From CAVVWJ01 sp965652025 (lineage in GTDB: Bacteria; Gemmatimonadota; Gemmatimonadetes; Gemmatimonadales; GWC2-71-9): a stretch of 57,625 bases of DNA. Shown here piece after piece: positions 25,977-33,603 of the stretch. Within the stretch, counting starts at the first letter, position 1. Each line of letters starts with the position of its first letter. The DNA lies in assembly GCA_965652025.1 (NCBI GenBank), contig CBFGTM010000019.1, forward strand, positions 1 to 57,625, read 5' to 3'. The position numbers and the translations under genes are program-made. A model generated the notes under the pieces. The model was not told the origin of the DNA. It worked only from the letters and a program-made list of their open reading frames with translations, and made no database searches.

Positions 25977-26688
25977 GCGACTGCTCGTTGTCATGCCGAC
26001 CTACAACGAGCGCGTCAATCTGCCGCTCGTCGTGCCGGCCATTCTCCACCAGGACCCGAGGCTCGAGGTGCTGGTGGTCGACGACAACTCGCCTGATGGC
26101 ACCGGGCAGCTCGCGGATGAGCTCGCGGCATCGACCCCCCGTGTCCATGTGCTCCACCGGCCAAACAAAGCCGGCCTGGGAAAGGCCTACCTGGCTGGCT
26201 TTGGCTGGGCTCTCGAGCGGGGGTACGACCTCATCTTCGAGATGGACGCCGATTTCTCCCATGACCCCAAATTTCTGGGCGACTTCATCCGGGCGGCCAA
26301 TGATGCCGACGTTGTCATAGGGTCCCGGTACCGGACCGGCGTGAACGTGATCAACTGGCCTATTTCGCGGCTGCTGCTATCGATCGGTGCCAATCAGTAC
26401 GCTCGCTGGATAACGGGACTGCCGCTGGCGGATTCGACCGGAGGATTCAAGTGCTTCCGCCGGCAGGTGCTCGAGGCCATCGACTTCGACAAGGTGCGGT
26501 CGAACGGATATGCCTTCCAGATTGAAATGAGCTTCCGTGCGTGGAAGAAGGGTTTCCGCCTGGCCGAGATTCCGATCGTGTTTACCGATCGGGTGGAAGG
26601 GCAGAGCAAGATGAACAAGCGGATAGTCCGCGAGGCCATCTGGATGGTCTGGTGGCTCCGGTTGCGTTCGATGCTGGGCCGGCTATGA
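25969..26688 (+). CDS. Polyprenol-phosphate sugar synthase (Dpm1-like GT2)
   Basis: 239 residues from GTG 25969, overlapping the YfhO stop by 8 nt. VVMPTYNERVNLPLV, VDDNSPDGTG, EMDADFSHDP (metal site) and STGGFKCFRRQVLEAID are diagnostic for dolichol/polyprenol-phosphate mannose synthases. No C-terminal transmembrane helices, so it is the soluble single-domain type. It should transfer mannose or another hexose from the nucleotide sugar to a polyprenyl phosphate, giving a donor for the YfhO-like GT-C enzyme just upstream. Confidence 0.9.
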   Translation: MAERLLVVMPTYNERVNLPLVVPAILHQDPRLEVLVVDDNSPDGTGQLADELAASTPRVHVLHRPNKAGLGKAYLAGFGWALERGYDLIFEMDADFSHDPKFLGDFIRAANDADVVIGSRYRTGVNVINWPISRLLLSIGANQYARWITGLPLADSTGGFKCFRRQVLEAIDFDKVRSNGYAFQIEMSFRAWKKGFRLAEIPIVFTDRVEGQSKMNKRIVREAIWMVWWLRLRSMLGRL

Positions 26689-27518
26689 CTGGCATCCCGT
26701 TTTACAAGATGACCGGCTCCGGGAATGACTTCGTGATCCTCGATGGCCGGTCGACCGGTCCGGAGCAGTGGCCCGAGGCTCGGGTGCGGGCCATCTGCGA
26801 CCGGCGGAATGGAGTAGGGGCCGACGGCCTGGTGATCCTGACGCCTGTGACCTCGGACTCGGTCCGGATGACCTACTGGAACTCGGACGGGTCACTCGGC
26901 GCGATGTGTGGCAACGCCGCTCTGTGCTGCGGCCGGCTGGCCACTGAGCTCCAACTGGTACCACGTGGCGAGTTTTGCCTCTTGACCGACGCAGGAGCGG
27001 TTCGGGTTCAGTCACCCGAGGCCCACCAGCATGCGGAGATCAACCTGCCCGATTTCGATCCTCCAAAGCCGTTTGAGCGTACGGCCCTGGCTGAGGGAGA
27101 GAGCTGGATATCCACGGTGACTGTCGGAGTGCCACATTTGGTAGTGCGGGTGAACGACATCGAAACGGTGGAACCGGCAACTCGAGGGCGGTTCCTGCGC
27201 TTCCATCCGGCGCTGGGATCTGCCGGAGCCAACGTGAACTTCGTCGCGCCGGCAGCCCAGTCCGGCGGAGTCTGGTTCATCCGGACCTACGAACGGGGAG
27301 TTGAGGGCGAGACCCTGGCTTGTGGGACCGGCACGGTTGCCGCCGCAATCTCGCTGGCCTACCGCCGGGAGGCACGGCTGCCGCTGACGTTCCGGAGCAG
27401 GGGAGGCCTGGAGCTCTCGGTCCGGGCCCAGATATCGGACGATCGGGTTTCTGAAGCCTGGCTAGGTGGAGAGGGCAGATTATCGTTCCGGGGAGTCTGG
27501 GAACCGCCCAACCTGTAG
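26685..27518 (+). CDS. dapF: Diaminopimelate epimerase
   Basis: Converts LL- to meso-diaminopimelate for lysine and peptidoglycan. 277 residues from ATG 26685 (ATGA overlap). Start FYKMTGSGNDFVILD and both catalytic cysteines are present: Cys75 in MCGNAAL and Cys213 in ACGTGT. The first motif normally reads CGNGxRC; here Gly is Ala and Arg is Leu, a notable change next to the active site. Last gene of the chain that starts at kdsB; a 184-nt strand-switch region follows. Confidence 0.92.
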   Translation: MTGIPFYKMTGSGNDFVILDGRSTGPEQWPEARVRAICDRRNGVGADGLVILTPVTSDSVRMTYWNSDGSLGAMCGNAALCCGRLATELQLVPRGEFCLLTDAGAVRVQSPEAHQHAEINLPDFDPPKPFERTALAEGESWISTVTVGVPHLVVRVNDIETVEPATRGRFLRFHPALGSAGANVNFVAPAAQSGGVWFIRTYERGVEGETLACGTGTVAAAISLAYRREARLPLTFRSRGGLELSVRAQISDDRVSEAWLGGEGRLSFRGVWEPPNL

Positions 27519-27528
27519 GTCTATCCTC

Positions 27529-27583
27529 TTATCCCACAATAACTTGGTGCAGTTATCCCGAACCGGGGAACCGGTTGTCCACA
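27529..27583. other. DnaA-box-like motifs beside the dif-like site
   Basis: TTGTCCACA at 27575-27583 differs by one base from the E. coli DnaA box. TTATCCCACA at 27529-27538 and TTATCCC at 27553-27559 are looser relatives. Their meaning is unclear; there is no dnaA, dnaN or other origin gene, and gene orientation argues against oriC. Confidence 0.25.
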
Positions 27584-27598
27584 CTTTTCCCCATGCCT

Positions 27599-27626
27599 AC
27601 TTAACATAACATATCTTATACGGCAT
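27599..27626 (-). other. dif: Probable dif site (XerCD recombination site)
   Basis: Read on the minus strand: XerC arm ATGCCGTATAA (27626-27616), 6-bp centre GATATG, XerD arm TTATGTTAAGT (27609-27599). The XerD arm equals E. coli dif at 10 of 11 positions, the XerC arm at 6 of 11 including the inner ATAA, and the 11-6-11 layout is exact. It stands in the only long stretch of AT-rich intergenic DNA, exactly where rightward genes (dapF side) meet leftward genes (27703 onward), as expected at the replication terminus. xerD is at 1530-2450. Confidence 0.82.
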
Positions 27627-27646
27627 ACGCCCAGGCCATACAAAAG

Positions 27647-27672
27647 GGGGACCAACTTATTTCTTGGTCCCC
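27647..27672 (-). terminator. Intrinsic terminator of the minus-strand TPR gene
   Basis: GGGGACCAA and TTGGTCCCC form a perfect 9-bp stem with an 8-nt loop. On the minus strand it is followed by CTTTTG, 31 nt beyond the TPR gene's stop. On the plus strand it is followed only by a weak T-rich stretch, but it could also stop readthrough from dapF. Confidence 0.75.
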
Positions 27673-27702
27673 GGTTCTTTGGTCCTCAGGTGCCCTGCTT
27701 CC

Positions 27703-28371
27703 TCACATCTTTCCAGCCGTCAGCTCCGCCAGACGAACCTGTGCCTCGGTGAAGCTCGGCGAATCGGCGTATTTCTGGACCACCGTCCTATACGCTTTGG
27801 CCGCGTCCTCCATCCGCCCCGCCAACCGGTAAGCTCTGCCGGCGTCGATGAGGTGCGCAGCCTTGAGGTATGGTAGTTGGGCCGTCTCGGCGGCCTGGCT
27901 GTAAGCCTGAGCAGCTTCGGCCCAGCGCTTGGCATTCTCCAGCGCCGAGCCCAGGAGCCCGTAGGCGGGTGCTTGGTACTTCTCCGGTGGCTTACCGGCA
28001 AGAAATTCGCGCAGCCCAACGACCGCCAGTTCACTCTGGCCGTTCACCATCCGGACCTGATTGAGGGTGATGACCGCCTCGTGAGCTGCATCGGTGCCTT
28101 TGTAAGTGGTGATCAGGCGCTGTAGCTCGCTCGATGCCAGTGGCAGGTTTCCAGCCTCAGCGGCGGTGCGGGCCTGGTTCAGGCTGCGAGCCGCGAACTG
28201 CTCCTTTCGCTTCCCGCTGGAGACGATAAACCAGGCTACAGCGGCGACAATTGCCACCAGAACCACGGCCACGAGTGGCAGGCGCTGAGGATCCCGATAC
28301 CAAGGGCGTCGCTGCACCGGCTCGGTTGTATGTTCTCGACTCTTGGCTTCAACCGTGGTTGCCATCTGCAT
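27703..28371 (-). CDS. Membrane-anchored TPR protein (YfgM/DUF2133-like)
   Basis: 222 residues. Short basic cytoplasmic N-terminus, one transmembrane helix at about 31-51 (LVAVVLVAIVAAVAWFIV), then TPR-like helical pairs: NLPLASSELQRLITTYKGT, AKRWAEAAQAYSQAAETA, AGRMEDAAKAYRTVVQKYADSP. The layout is that of YfgM-type proteins that act with the Sec translocon or periplasmic chaperones. Two ATGs six bases apart could start it. First minus-strand gene right of the dif-like site, ending in the hairpin at 27647. Confidence 0.75.
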   Translation of the reverse strand: MQMATTVEAKSREHTTEPVQRRPWYRDPQRLPLVAVVLVAIVAAVAWFIVSSGKRKEQFAARSLNQARTAAEAGNLPLASSELQRLITTYKGTDAAHEAVITLNQVRMVNGQSELAVVGLREFLAGKPPEKYQAPAYGLLGSALENAKRWAEAAQAYSQAAETAQLPYLKAAHLIDAGRAYRLAGRMEDAAKAYRTVVQKYADSPSFTEAQVRLAELTAGKM

Positions 28372-28409
28372 CCAAACTGAGGTCTATAATCCGGCCCGCT
28401 GCCCCCGCA

Positions 28410-28483
28410 TGCCCCCGGCGTGACTCGAACACGCGGCCAACAGTTTAGGAAACTGCTGCTCTATCCATCTGAGCTACGGGGGC
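28410..28483 (-). tRNA. tRNA-Arg (anticodon CCT)
   Basis: Complete cloverleaf on the minus strand: acceptor GCCCCCG paired with CGGGGGC, D-arm GCTC...GAGC, anticodon stem GCAGT/ACTGT with loop TTCCTAA (anticodon CCT, reads AGG), T-arm GCGTG TTCGAGT CACGC. Discriminator A; CCA is not encoded. It lies between two minus-strand protein genes, with a 17-bp palindrome 9 bp upstream of its 5' end. Confidence 0.96.
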
Positions 28484-28492
28484 TAGGTCCCG

Positions 28493-28509
28493 ATAAGGTA
28501 ATACCTTAT
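28493..28509 (-). promoter_or_regulatory. 17-bp palindrome in the tRNA-Arg promoter region
   Basis: ATAAGGTA-A-TACCTTAT, two perfect 8-bp arms with one central base. On the minus strand ATGACA (5 of 6 to -35) lies upstream and CATAAG inside the palindrome could serve as -10 at 19-nt spacing. Either an operator or a chance palindromic -10 region. Confidence 0.4.
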
Positions 28510-28620
28510 GGCTGCAACTTCACCTACTATGTCATCCCGGATCGGCCGCCACCGGGCCCCCGAGCCTCGCAGCGAGGACGGTATGCTAATCCGGTGGACG
28601 GTCCGGCGAAAGCTGCCCAG

Positions 28621-29547
28621 CTATCGTTTTCTGAGAGTAGTGTCTGACGGGGTGAGCTGGTCAGCGGCCCAGGAGTCCAGGCGAAAGGGATCCCCAGTGC
28701 CACGAGTCCCCTGCTGTTCAACCCGAGCCCAGACTCCACTGCCGATGGAATCGAAGACGAGGCTGAGGAGCGGTTTGCCTCCGGCATCGAACAGCCGAGC
28801 CGTTCTCCGGCGCCGGTCGAAACGCAATGAATCTTGCTGTTTCTTGTCGGCGAATCCCGCAGCCTCGAGCCTGCCATAGTTAGATAACAGTCCTGTGACC
28901 GCAGCCGAATCCGCCGGCACTCCCGACCCTAATACCCACCGTCCCTGCCGGCGGATGAGCGAGTAGGACTGTTTGCCTCGGGAAATCTCCACGCGGGCGA
29001 CACTGTCCTGGGGCACCCTGGCAATCGTGCGATCCCGCCATTCATCACCCGGTCTGGCCAGCGCGGTGGAAAGCTCTCCCCGGACCAGGTACACATCGGG
29101 CTGGTTCGCTCGCCGCAGGTAGATGCCTTCTCCCTCGCTGGCTTGTTTGCCGGCCAGCAGGTCAACCAAGGCCCGTCCCTGCCCCAACACCCGGACCCGT
29201 CGCCCACTGTCTTCGGTCACCCGCAGCCGGGCATGCGAGCCGGGATTTCTGGCCACGAGATCAGCGGATGCCGGGGGACCGGCCAGTGCCTGGAGCATTT
29301 GGCTCACGGCCTGCGAGTCAGCCGCATGGCCGTTCACCTGCCAGCCCCCACGGTTTGCCCCACGGCGGATCACCGTGGTGTCGCCGGGAGCTACGAGTGC
29401 TATGCTATCAACGGCGGAGGTGTCGACCTTTGAGATGAGCTCGGTGGACCTGTCGTCCGACCGCCGGCTGGCGAGCGCTACGGCGCCCCAAAGCACGACC
29501 ACCACAGCAAGCACCACAACCAGTCGGAGCAATTGTTTGGAGCTCAT
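28621..29547 (-). CDS. DUF4340-domain protein
   Basis: 308 residues. N-terminal signal anchor at about 8-27 (LVVVLAVVVVLWGAVALA), then repeated beta-rich units with the DUF4340 pattern: DTSAVDSIALVAPGDTTVIRR...GWQVNG, IARVPQDSVARVEI...YSLIRRQGRWVL. DUF4340 proteins are commonly encoded beside Gld-type ABC exporters and are taken as their extracytoplasmic partner. Start overlaps the stop of the GldF-GldG fusion by 4 nt, making it the third gene of that operon. Confidence 0.85.
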   Translation of the reverse strand: MSSKQLLRLVVVLAVVVVLWGAVALASRRSDDRSTELISKVDTSAVDSIALVAPGDTTVIRRGANRGGWQVNGHAADSQAVSQMLQALAGPPASADLVARNPGSHARLRVTEDSGRRVRVLGQGRALVDLLAGKQASEGEGIYLRRANQPDVYLVRGELSTALARPGDEWRDRTIARVPQDSVARVEISRGKQSYSLIRRQGRWVLGSGVPADSAAVTGLLSNYGRLEAAGFADKKQQDSLRFDRRRRTARLFDAGGKPLLSLVFDSIGSGVWARVEQQGTRGTGDPFRLDSWAADQLTPSDTTLRKR

Positions 29548-31775
29548 GCTGCGCTCGCTGGTGAGGGCACCAGGGGCCGATATGGCTCCCGAGTCTTTCG
29601 CCGTCGACGCATCAGCCGAATTAAACCCGCAAACGCAACCAGCAGGGGTACACCGACGACGTTGGCATACTTGACCCCCTGACGAGCGGCGTTGCTGGTG
29701 AACACCAGCTGTGGAGGCCGGCGGTCCTTCGCCCGGATGCTGATCAGCGCCTCGTCCTGACCCAGCCAGTCCACGGCGTTGAGGGCCAGAGCCACGTTTT
29801 CCGGGGCGCCGCGAGCGCTCCGGTCATCGGCGAAATCGTCGTCCCCGATCACGATGACCCGGCCGGCACTGCTGCTGTCCCCCGCCGCTTTCCTGGTAAC
29901 CACTTGGACAGCGAGGAGGCGGGCCCTCAAATCAGTCTGCGGAAACTCCCGGTTGGGGTCGATCATGGTTTCGCCGGTCGCCACGCCACCGGCTCGACTG
30001 CTGAGGTAGAGCGGCGTAATAGTGCGAGTCGGGGCCGCGGTCGTGTCCAGCGTGCTGCCCCAGGTAAACAGGACGTCGCCGACCTCCTGGTTGACAACCG
30101 ATTTCCCGGTGCTGGCCGCCCGTACAAAGAACGGATACTGCCGGAGCACCCGTCCCATTTGGGAGGGTACCGGGATGATCTCGTTAGCCACCAGGTCGTA
30201 AACCACGTTGCTTTGCACGCTGACGCCGAACCGCTTCAGCACCGCGTTCCAGGCCACCGGCTTGGGGAACGACATCGGCATTTGAGGCGACAGCTGCATG
30301 CCACTGGCCATGACCAGCGCGCTTCCACCCCGATCGAAGAAGCCGTTGATCCGTTTCAGCTGGGCTGGACTGAGCGAGTCCGGATTGCCGGCCAGGATCA
30401 GGAGGCTCACGTCATTCAGCGGTGCTGAGTCTGCTAAGGCGATGGACCGAACCTCGTAGGTCTTGCTGAGTTGCTGCTGGAGTGCGTCGTAGCCGCCCTC
30501 GGGTTGCGGGTCCGCATTTACCAGAGCCACCACGTTCTTCTTGGGCCGGGTCAGGGCCCGGATGGCCGAGGCAAGTCGGTACTCCAGATCATCACTTCGG
30601 GAGATGAAGGGGATGGTCTCGTTGGCATCGGCGTGCTGCACGGCGACGCCGAGGTAGCCCTCCTTGACCTGGAGCTCGGCTTGCCCGATCACATTGAACT
30701 GCACCGGTTGGATACCCAGCGCCTGAGCATCACGCCGCGCCGCTTCATCCTCCGCCGGATCGCGCTGCACCACCCGGACCTTGCCCTTCCCTGCAGATCG
30801 GAGATCGTGCAGCAGGTCATCGACGTCTCTTTTCAGCAGCGCCGCCTCGGTCGGGAGTTCCTTAGAGGCAAACAGCTTGATGGTGATGATGTCATCGAGT
30901 CCCGCCACGATCCGTTCGGTGGCGGGCGAGAGCGTATATGCATTCCCGGGAGTCAGGTCCAGCCGGCCACGGATGTAGCTCCCCAGCAGGTTCACGACGA
31001 CGAGGATAGCCACCAACAATCCCACACCCAATCGAAGCCGGCGAGCCCCTCCTCCACCCGGCGCGAGTTTGCGCCGGACGAGGGCACCGAACGCCAGCGC
31101 GAGAAACACACCCGCGAGGGACAGGAAGTAGATGGCATCCCGCAGATCGATGACACCCCGCCCAATACTGTCGAAGTGCGAGAGCACGCCCAGCCGGGCG
31201 GCGATGGCCGCGAGTGTGGGGGGCAGCCCCACAACGAGAGGGTTCAAACCCACCAGCACCAAGGCGAACATCACGATGACGGCAAGGATGAATGCCGTCA
31301 CCTGGCTGGAGGCAATGCTGGAGGCCCAGAGTCCCACACCGGCAAGCCCGGCCGCGAGCAGGGCGGAACCGATATACTGAGCCAGGATCGGCCCCCACTG
31401 CAGGTCGGCACCGAGACTGAGCGCCAAAGGGATAGGCAGGGTCAGCGCCAACGCGATCCAGAGGAACAGGACACTGCCGAGATACTTGCCAGCGATCAGC
31501 TCCAGCTCCGTGAGAGGCTGCGCAAGCACCACCTCGAGCACGCCGCTCCGGCTGTCCTCGGCCACGGATCGCATCGTCACCGCCGGAACAAAGAAGAGCA
31601 GCACCCAGGGAAGCAGGTCGAGCATCGGCCGGAGACTGGCGGAGCCGGCCAGGTAGGACTGCCGGAAGAAGAGGAATGCGTTGACGCCGAGGAAGACCAC
31701 CAGCAACACGTATGCAGTCGGATGGTCAAAGAGCGCCTTGAGCTCGCGGCGCGCTACGGTCCAGACCCGGCTCAT
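29544..31775 (-). CDS. GldF-GldG fusion: ABC-2 permease joined to auxiliary domain
   Basis: 743 residues from ATG 31775, which overlaps the ATPase stop (ATGA); an upstream in-frame codon at 31856 lies inside that gene. Residues 1 to about 245 form a six-helix ABC-2 permease (VWTVARRELKALFDHPTAYVLL). A further helix at about 255-280 leads to a large extracytoplasmic Gldg/ABC_transp_aux domain (VRVVQRDPAEDEAARRDA, SLLILAGNPDSLSP) and a final helix near 710. In Bacteroidetes GldF and GldG are separate proteins needed for gliding; here they are one chain. Gliding itself cannot be inferred. Confidence 0.87.
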   Translation of the reverse strand: MSRVWTVARRELKALFDHPTAYVLLVVFLGVNAFLFFRQSYLAGSASLRPMLDLLPWVLLFFVPAVTMRSVAEDSRSGVLEVVLAQPLTELELIAGKYLGSVLFLWIALALTLPIPLALSLGADLQWGPILAQYIGSALLAAGLAGVGLWASSIASSQVTAFILAVIVMFALVLVGLNPLVVGLPPTLAAIAARLGVLSHFDSIGRGVIDLRDAIYFLSLAGVFLALAFGALVRRKLAPGGGGARRLRLGVGLLVAILVVVNLLGSYIRGRLDLTPGNAYTLSPATERIVAGLDDIITIKLFASKELPTEAALLKRDVDDLLHDLRSAGKGKVRVVQRDPAEDEAARRDAQALGIQPVQFNVIGQAELQVKEGYLGVAVQHADANETIPFISRSDDLEYRLASAIRALTRPKKNVVALVNADPQPEGGYDALQQQLSKTYEVRSIALADSAPLNDVSLLILAGNPDSLSPAQLKRINGFFDRGGSALVMASGMQLSPQMPMSFPKPVAWNAVLKRFGVSVQSNVVYDLVANEIIPVPSQMGRVLRQYPFFVRAASTGKSVVNQEVGDVLFTWGSTLDTTAAPTRTITPLYLSSRAGGVATGETMIDPNREFPQTDLRARLLAVQVVTRKAAGDSSSAGRVIVIGDDDFADDRSARGAPENVALALNAVDWLGQDEALISIRAKDRRPPQLVFTSNAARQGVKYANVVGVPLLVAFAGLIRLMRRRRKTREPYRPLVPSPASAA

Positions 31776-32707
31776 GAGGCGGCCTCCGTAGCGGTAAGCT
31801 GCCGGAACAGGTCCTCCAGACTTCCCGCTTCCTGATGAAGCTCGTACAAGGTCCATCCCTCCGCCTTGGCCAATTCGAAGATACGAGGCCGGACGTCCTC
31901 CGTCGCGGTGACATTGAGCTTGATTCGCCCGTCGACCGCCTCGCGGCGCTCGACTCCGCGCACCCCCTGTAGCCCGGCAAGACGACTTTCCACCCCGGTG
32001 CCCGAGGCCTCGACGCTGATTCGGATTCCCGCGGTCGCCTGCCCCACCAGGGTCTCGACCGCACCGTCGGCCACGATCTTTCCGCTATTAATGATGAGGA
32101 GGCGGGAGCAAGTGAACTGGACTTCGGGAAGGACGTGGGTGGAGAGGAGGACCGTGCGCTCCTGCCCCAGCTGACTGATCAACCGCCGGATTTCGACTCG
32201 CTGATTGGGATCCAGCCCCTCGGTAGGCTCATCCAGCACCAGAAGGTCGGGGCGATGCAGGATGGCAGCCGCCAACCCTACCCGCTGGCGAAACCCCTTG
32301 GACAGCTCGCCCAGGGGCCGGTTGAAGACCGATTCGATGCCGGTGGCGGCAACCGCTTCGTCGATGGCCCGGGCCCGCTCTGGCCCCGGCAGCTCCCGCA
32401 GCCGACCCATAAAATCGAGGTATTCGGATACCAGCATCTCCAGGTAGAGCGGGTTGTTCTCCGGAAGAAAGCCGATCCGGCGCTTGGCCTCGCGTCCCGC
32501 TTCACCCAGCAGGGTGCCATCCAGCCGAATCTGACCGGAATCCGGCTCGAAGTACTGCGTGACCATGCGCATGGTGGTGGACTTCCCTGCTCCATTAGGC
32601 CCCAGGAAGCCGACCACCTGGCCACGGTCAATGGTAAAGGAGACATCGTCCACTGCGGGTACGCCGTTGAAGCGCTTGGTGACGCGGTCGAGCGTAAGAA
32701 GCGACAT
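31772..32707 (-). CDS. GldA-like ABC transporter ATP-binding protein
   Basis: 311 residues. Walker A GPNGAGKST at about 36-44, signature LSKGFRQR, Walker B LLVLDEPTEGLDPNQ, and a C-terminal domain of about 90 residues (IKLNVTATEDVRPRIFELAKAEGW) as in GldA/NosF-type ATPases. ATPase of the exporter formed with the downstream GldF-GldG fusion and DUF4340 protein. Substrate unknown. Confidence 0.92.
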   Translation of the reverse strand: MSLLTLDRVTKRFNGVPAVDDVSFTIDRGQVVGFLGPNGAGKSTTMRMVTQYFEPDSGQIRLDGTLLGEAGREAKRRIGFLPENNPLYLEMLVSEYLDFMGRLRELPGPERARAIDEAVAATGIESVFNRPLGELSKGFRQRVGLAAAILHRPDLLVLDEPTEGLDPNQRVEIRRLISQLGQERTVLLSTHVLPEVQFTCSRLLIINSGKIVADGAVETLVGQATAGIRISVEASGTGVESRLAGLQGVRGVERREAVDGRIKLNVTATEDVRPRIFELAKAEGWTLYELHQEAGSLEDLFRQLTATEAAS

Positions 32708-32758
32708 AGCTCGTGAATGCCTGAAATGGATTAGTCGTCGCGGGGGATTTTAGGAAGG

Positions 32759-32785
32759 CCGGTGGCCGGCTTCAAGGCCCACCGG
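32759..32785 (-). terminator. Hairpin downstream of apt
   Basis: CCGGTGG and CCACCGG pair across a 13-nt loop just beyond the apt stop. No T run follows on the minus strand, so it is at best a weak terminator or attenuator ahead of the gldA-like gene. Confidence 0.3.
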
Positions 32786-32790
32786 GAAGC

Positions 32791-33318
32791 TCAACAACGC
32801 ACCAGCACCTGACAGGGGGCGCCCTCCAGGCGAGCCCGTCCCTTCAGTCCGGCGATCTCCAGCAGAAAGGTCCAGCCCACCAGGTGGGCGCCCAGGCTCC
32901 GAACCAGCTGGCCAGCTGCCCGGGCGGTTCCTCCGGTTGCCAGGACGTCGTCAACCACGAGCACCCGGTCACCGCCGTGGAACGCATCGCGATGGGCCTC
33001 CAGCGCGTCACTACCGTACTCCAGGTCGTAGGACTCGGTGGTGCGGTCCCAGGGCAGCTTGCCCGGCTTCCGGGCCGGCGCGAACCCCGCTCCCAGCGCC
33101 GTGGCCAACGCTCCGCCCAGGATGAAACCCCGGGCCTCGATGCCGAGAACATGGGTCACTCCTGCATCGCGGAAGGGCCGTCCCATCTCCTGGATCAGCT
33201 CACCCAGCAGGCGTCCGTCGCGAAGAACCGGCGTGATGTCCTGGAACAGGATGCCGGGCTTGGGATAGTCCGGGATAGTCCGAAGTGAGCTCTGGACCCT
33301 GGCAGCGAGAGTAGGCAT
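32791..33318 (-). CDS. apt: Adenine phosphoribosyltransferase
   Basis: Salvages adenine with PRPP to AMP. 175 residues, family length. PRPP loop VLVVDDVLATGGTARA; N-terminal SLRTIPDYPKPGILFQDITPVL and GIEARGFILGGALA are diagnostic. Last gene of the minus-strand housekeeping run that begins with the DUF512 gene; 15 nt after acyP. Confidence 0.95.
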   Translation of the reverse strand: MPTLAARVQSSLRTIPDYPKPGILFQDITPVLRDGRLLGELIQEMGRPFRDAGVTHVLGIEARGFILGGALATALGAGFAPARKPGKLPWDRTTESYDLEYGSDALEAHRDAFHGGDRVLVVDDVLATGGTARAAGQLVRSLGAHLVGWTFLLEIAGLKGRARLEGAPCQVLVRC

Positions 33319-33333
33319 AAGGGGAACTCCCGG

Positions 33334-33603
33334 CTACATGATGTCGAAGCTTTTTCCCACCATTACCGGAGTGGGATCTAAGAAGCGTTCCACCCGGTCG
33401 ACCTGGGCATTGGCCGGACCGGAGCGCAGAAGCTGCTCCAGGGCGGGCAGCGACTCGTCGGGCCCGCTGACCACGACCTCGACTCGTCCGTCGGGAAGAT
33501 TGCGGGCGTAGCCGACTAGTCCGAGGGACCGGGCGTGCCGCGCTACGAACCAGCGAAAGCCCACGCCCTGCACCAGGCCGGAAACCAGGAAACGGGTGCT
33601 CAT
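33334..33603 (-). CDS. acyP: Acylphosphatase
   Basis: Small enzyme hydrolysing carboxyl-phosphate bonds. 89 residues. GLVQGVGFRWF with catalytic Arg17 and GYARNLPDGRVEVV with Asn35 are both intact. Overlaps the upstream DedA gene by 4 nt. Confidence 0.93.
   Translation of the reverse strand: MSTRFLVSGLVQGVGFRWFVARHARSLGLVGYARNLPDGRVEVVVSGPDESLPALEQLLRSGPANAQVDRVERFLDPTPVMVGKSFDIM

Noticed and set aside
27519..27702. Replication origin (DnaA-like boxes plus AT-rich DNA)
   Set aside because: Genes converge on this gap instead of diverging, no dnaA/dnaN/gyrB/rpmH neighbours, boxes are imperfect, and the dif-like match explains the AT-rich core better.
28401..28417. Direct repeat GCCCCCG at the tRNA-Arg 3' end as an integration (att) site
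   Set aside because: Only 7 bp, and no integrase, phage or island genes nearby; xerD is far away and housekeeping.
28565..28577. CCTCGC-A-GCGAGG hairpin after the DUF4340 gene
   Set aside because: Loop too small in its full form and no T run on the minus strand; not a credible terminator.
30471..31835. Long plus-strand open frame opposite the GldF-GldG fusion
   Set aside because: Its sequence is rich in His, Gln and Glu runs, the mirror of membrane-protein codons; the minus-strand gene is clear.
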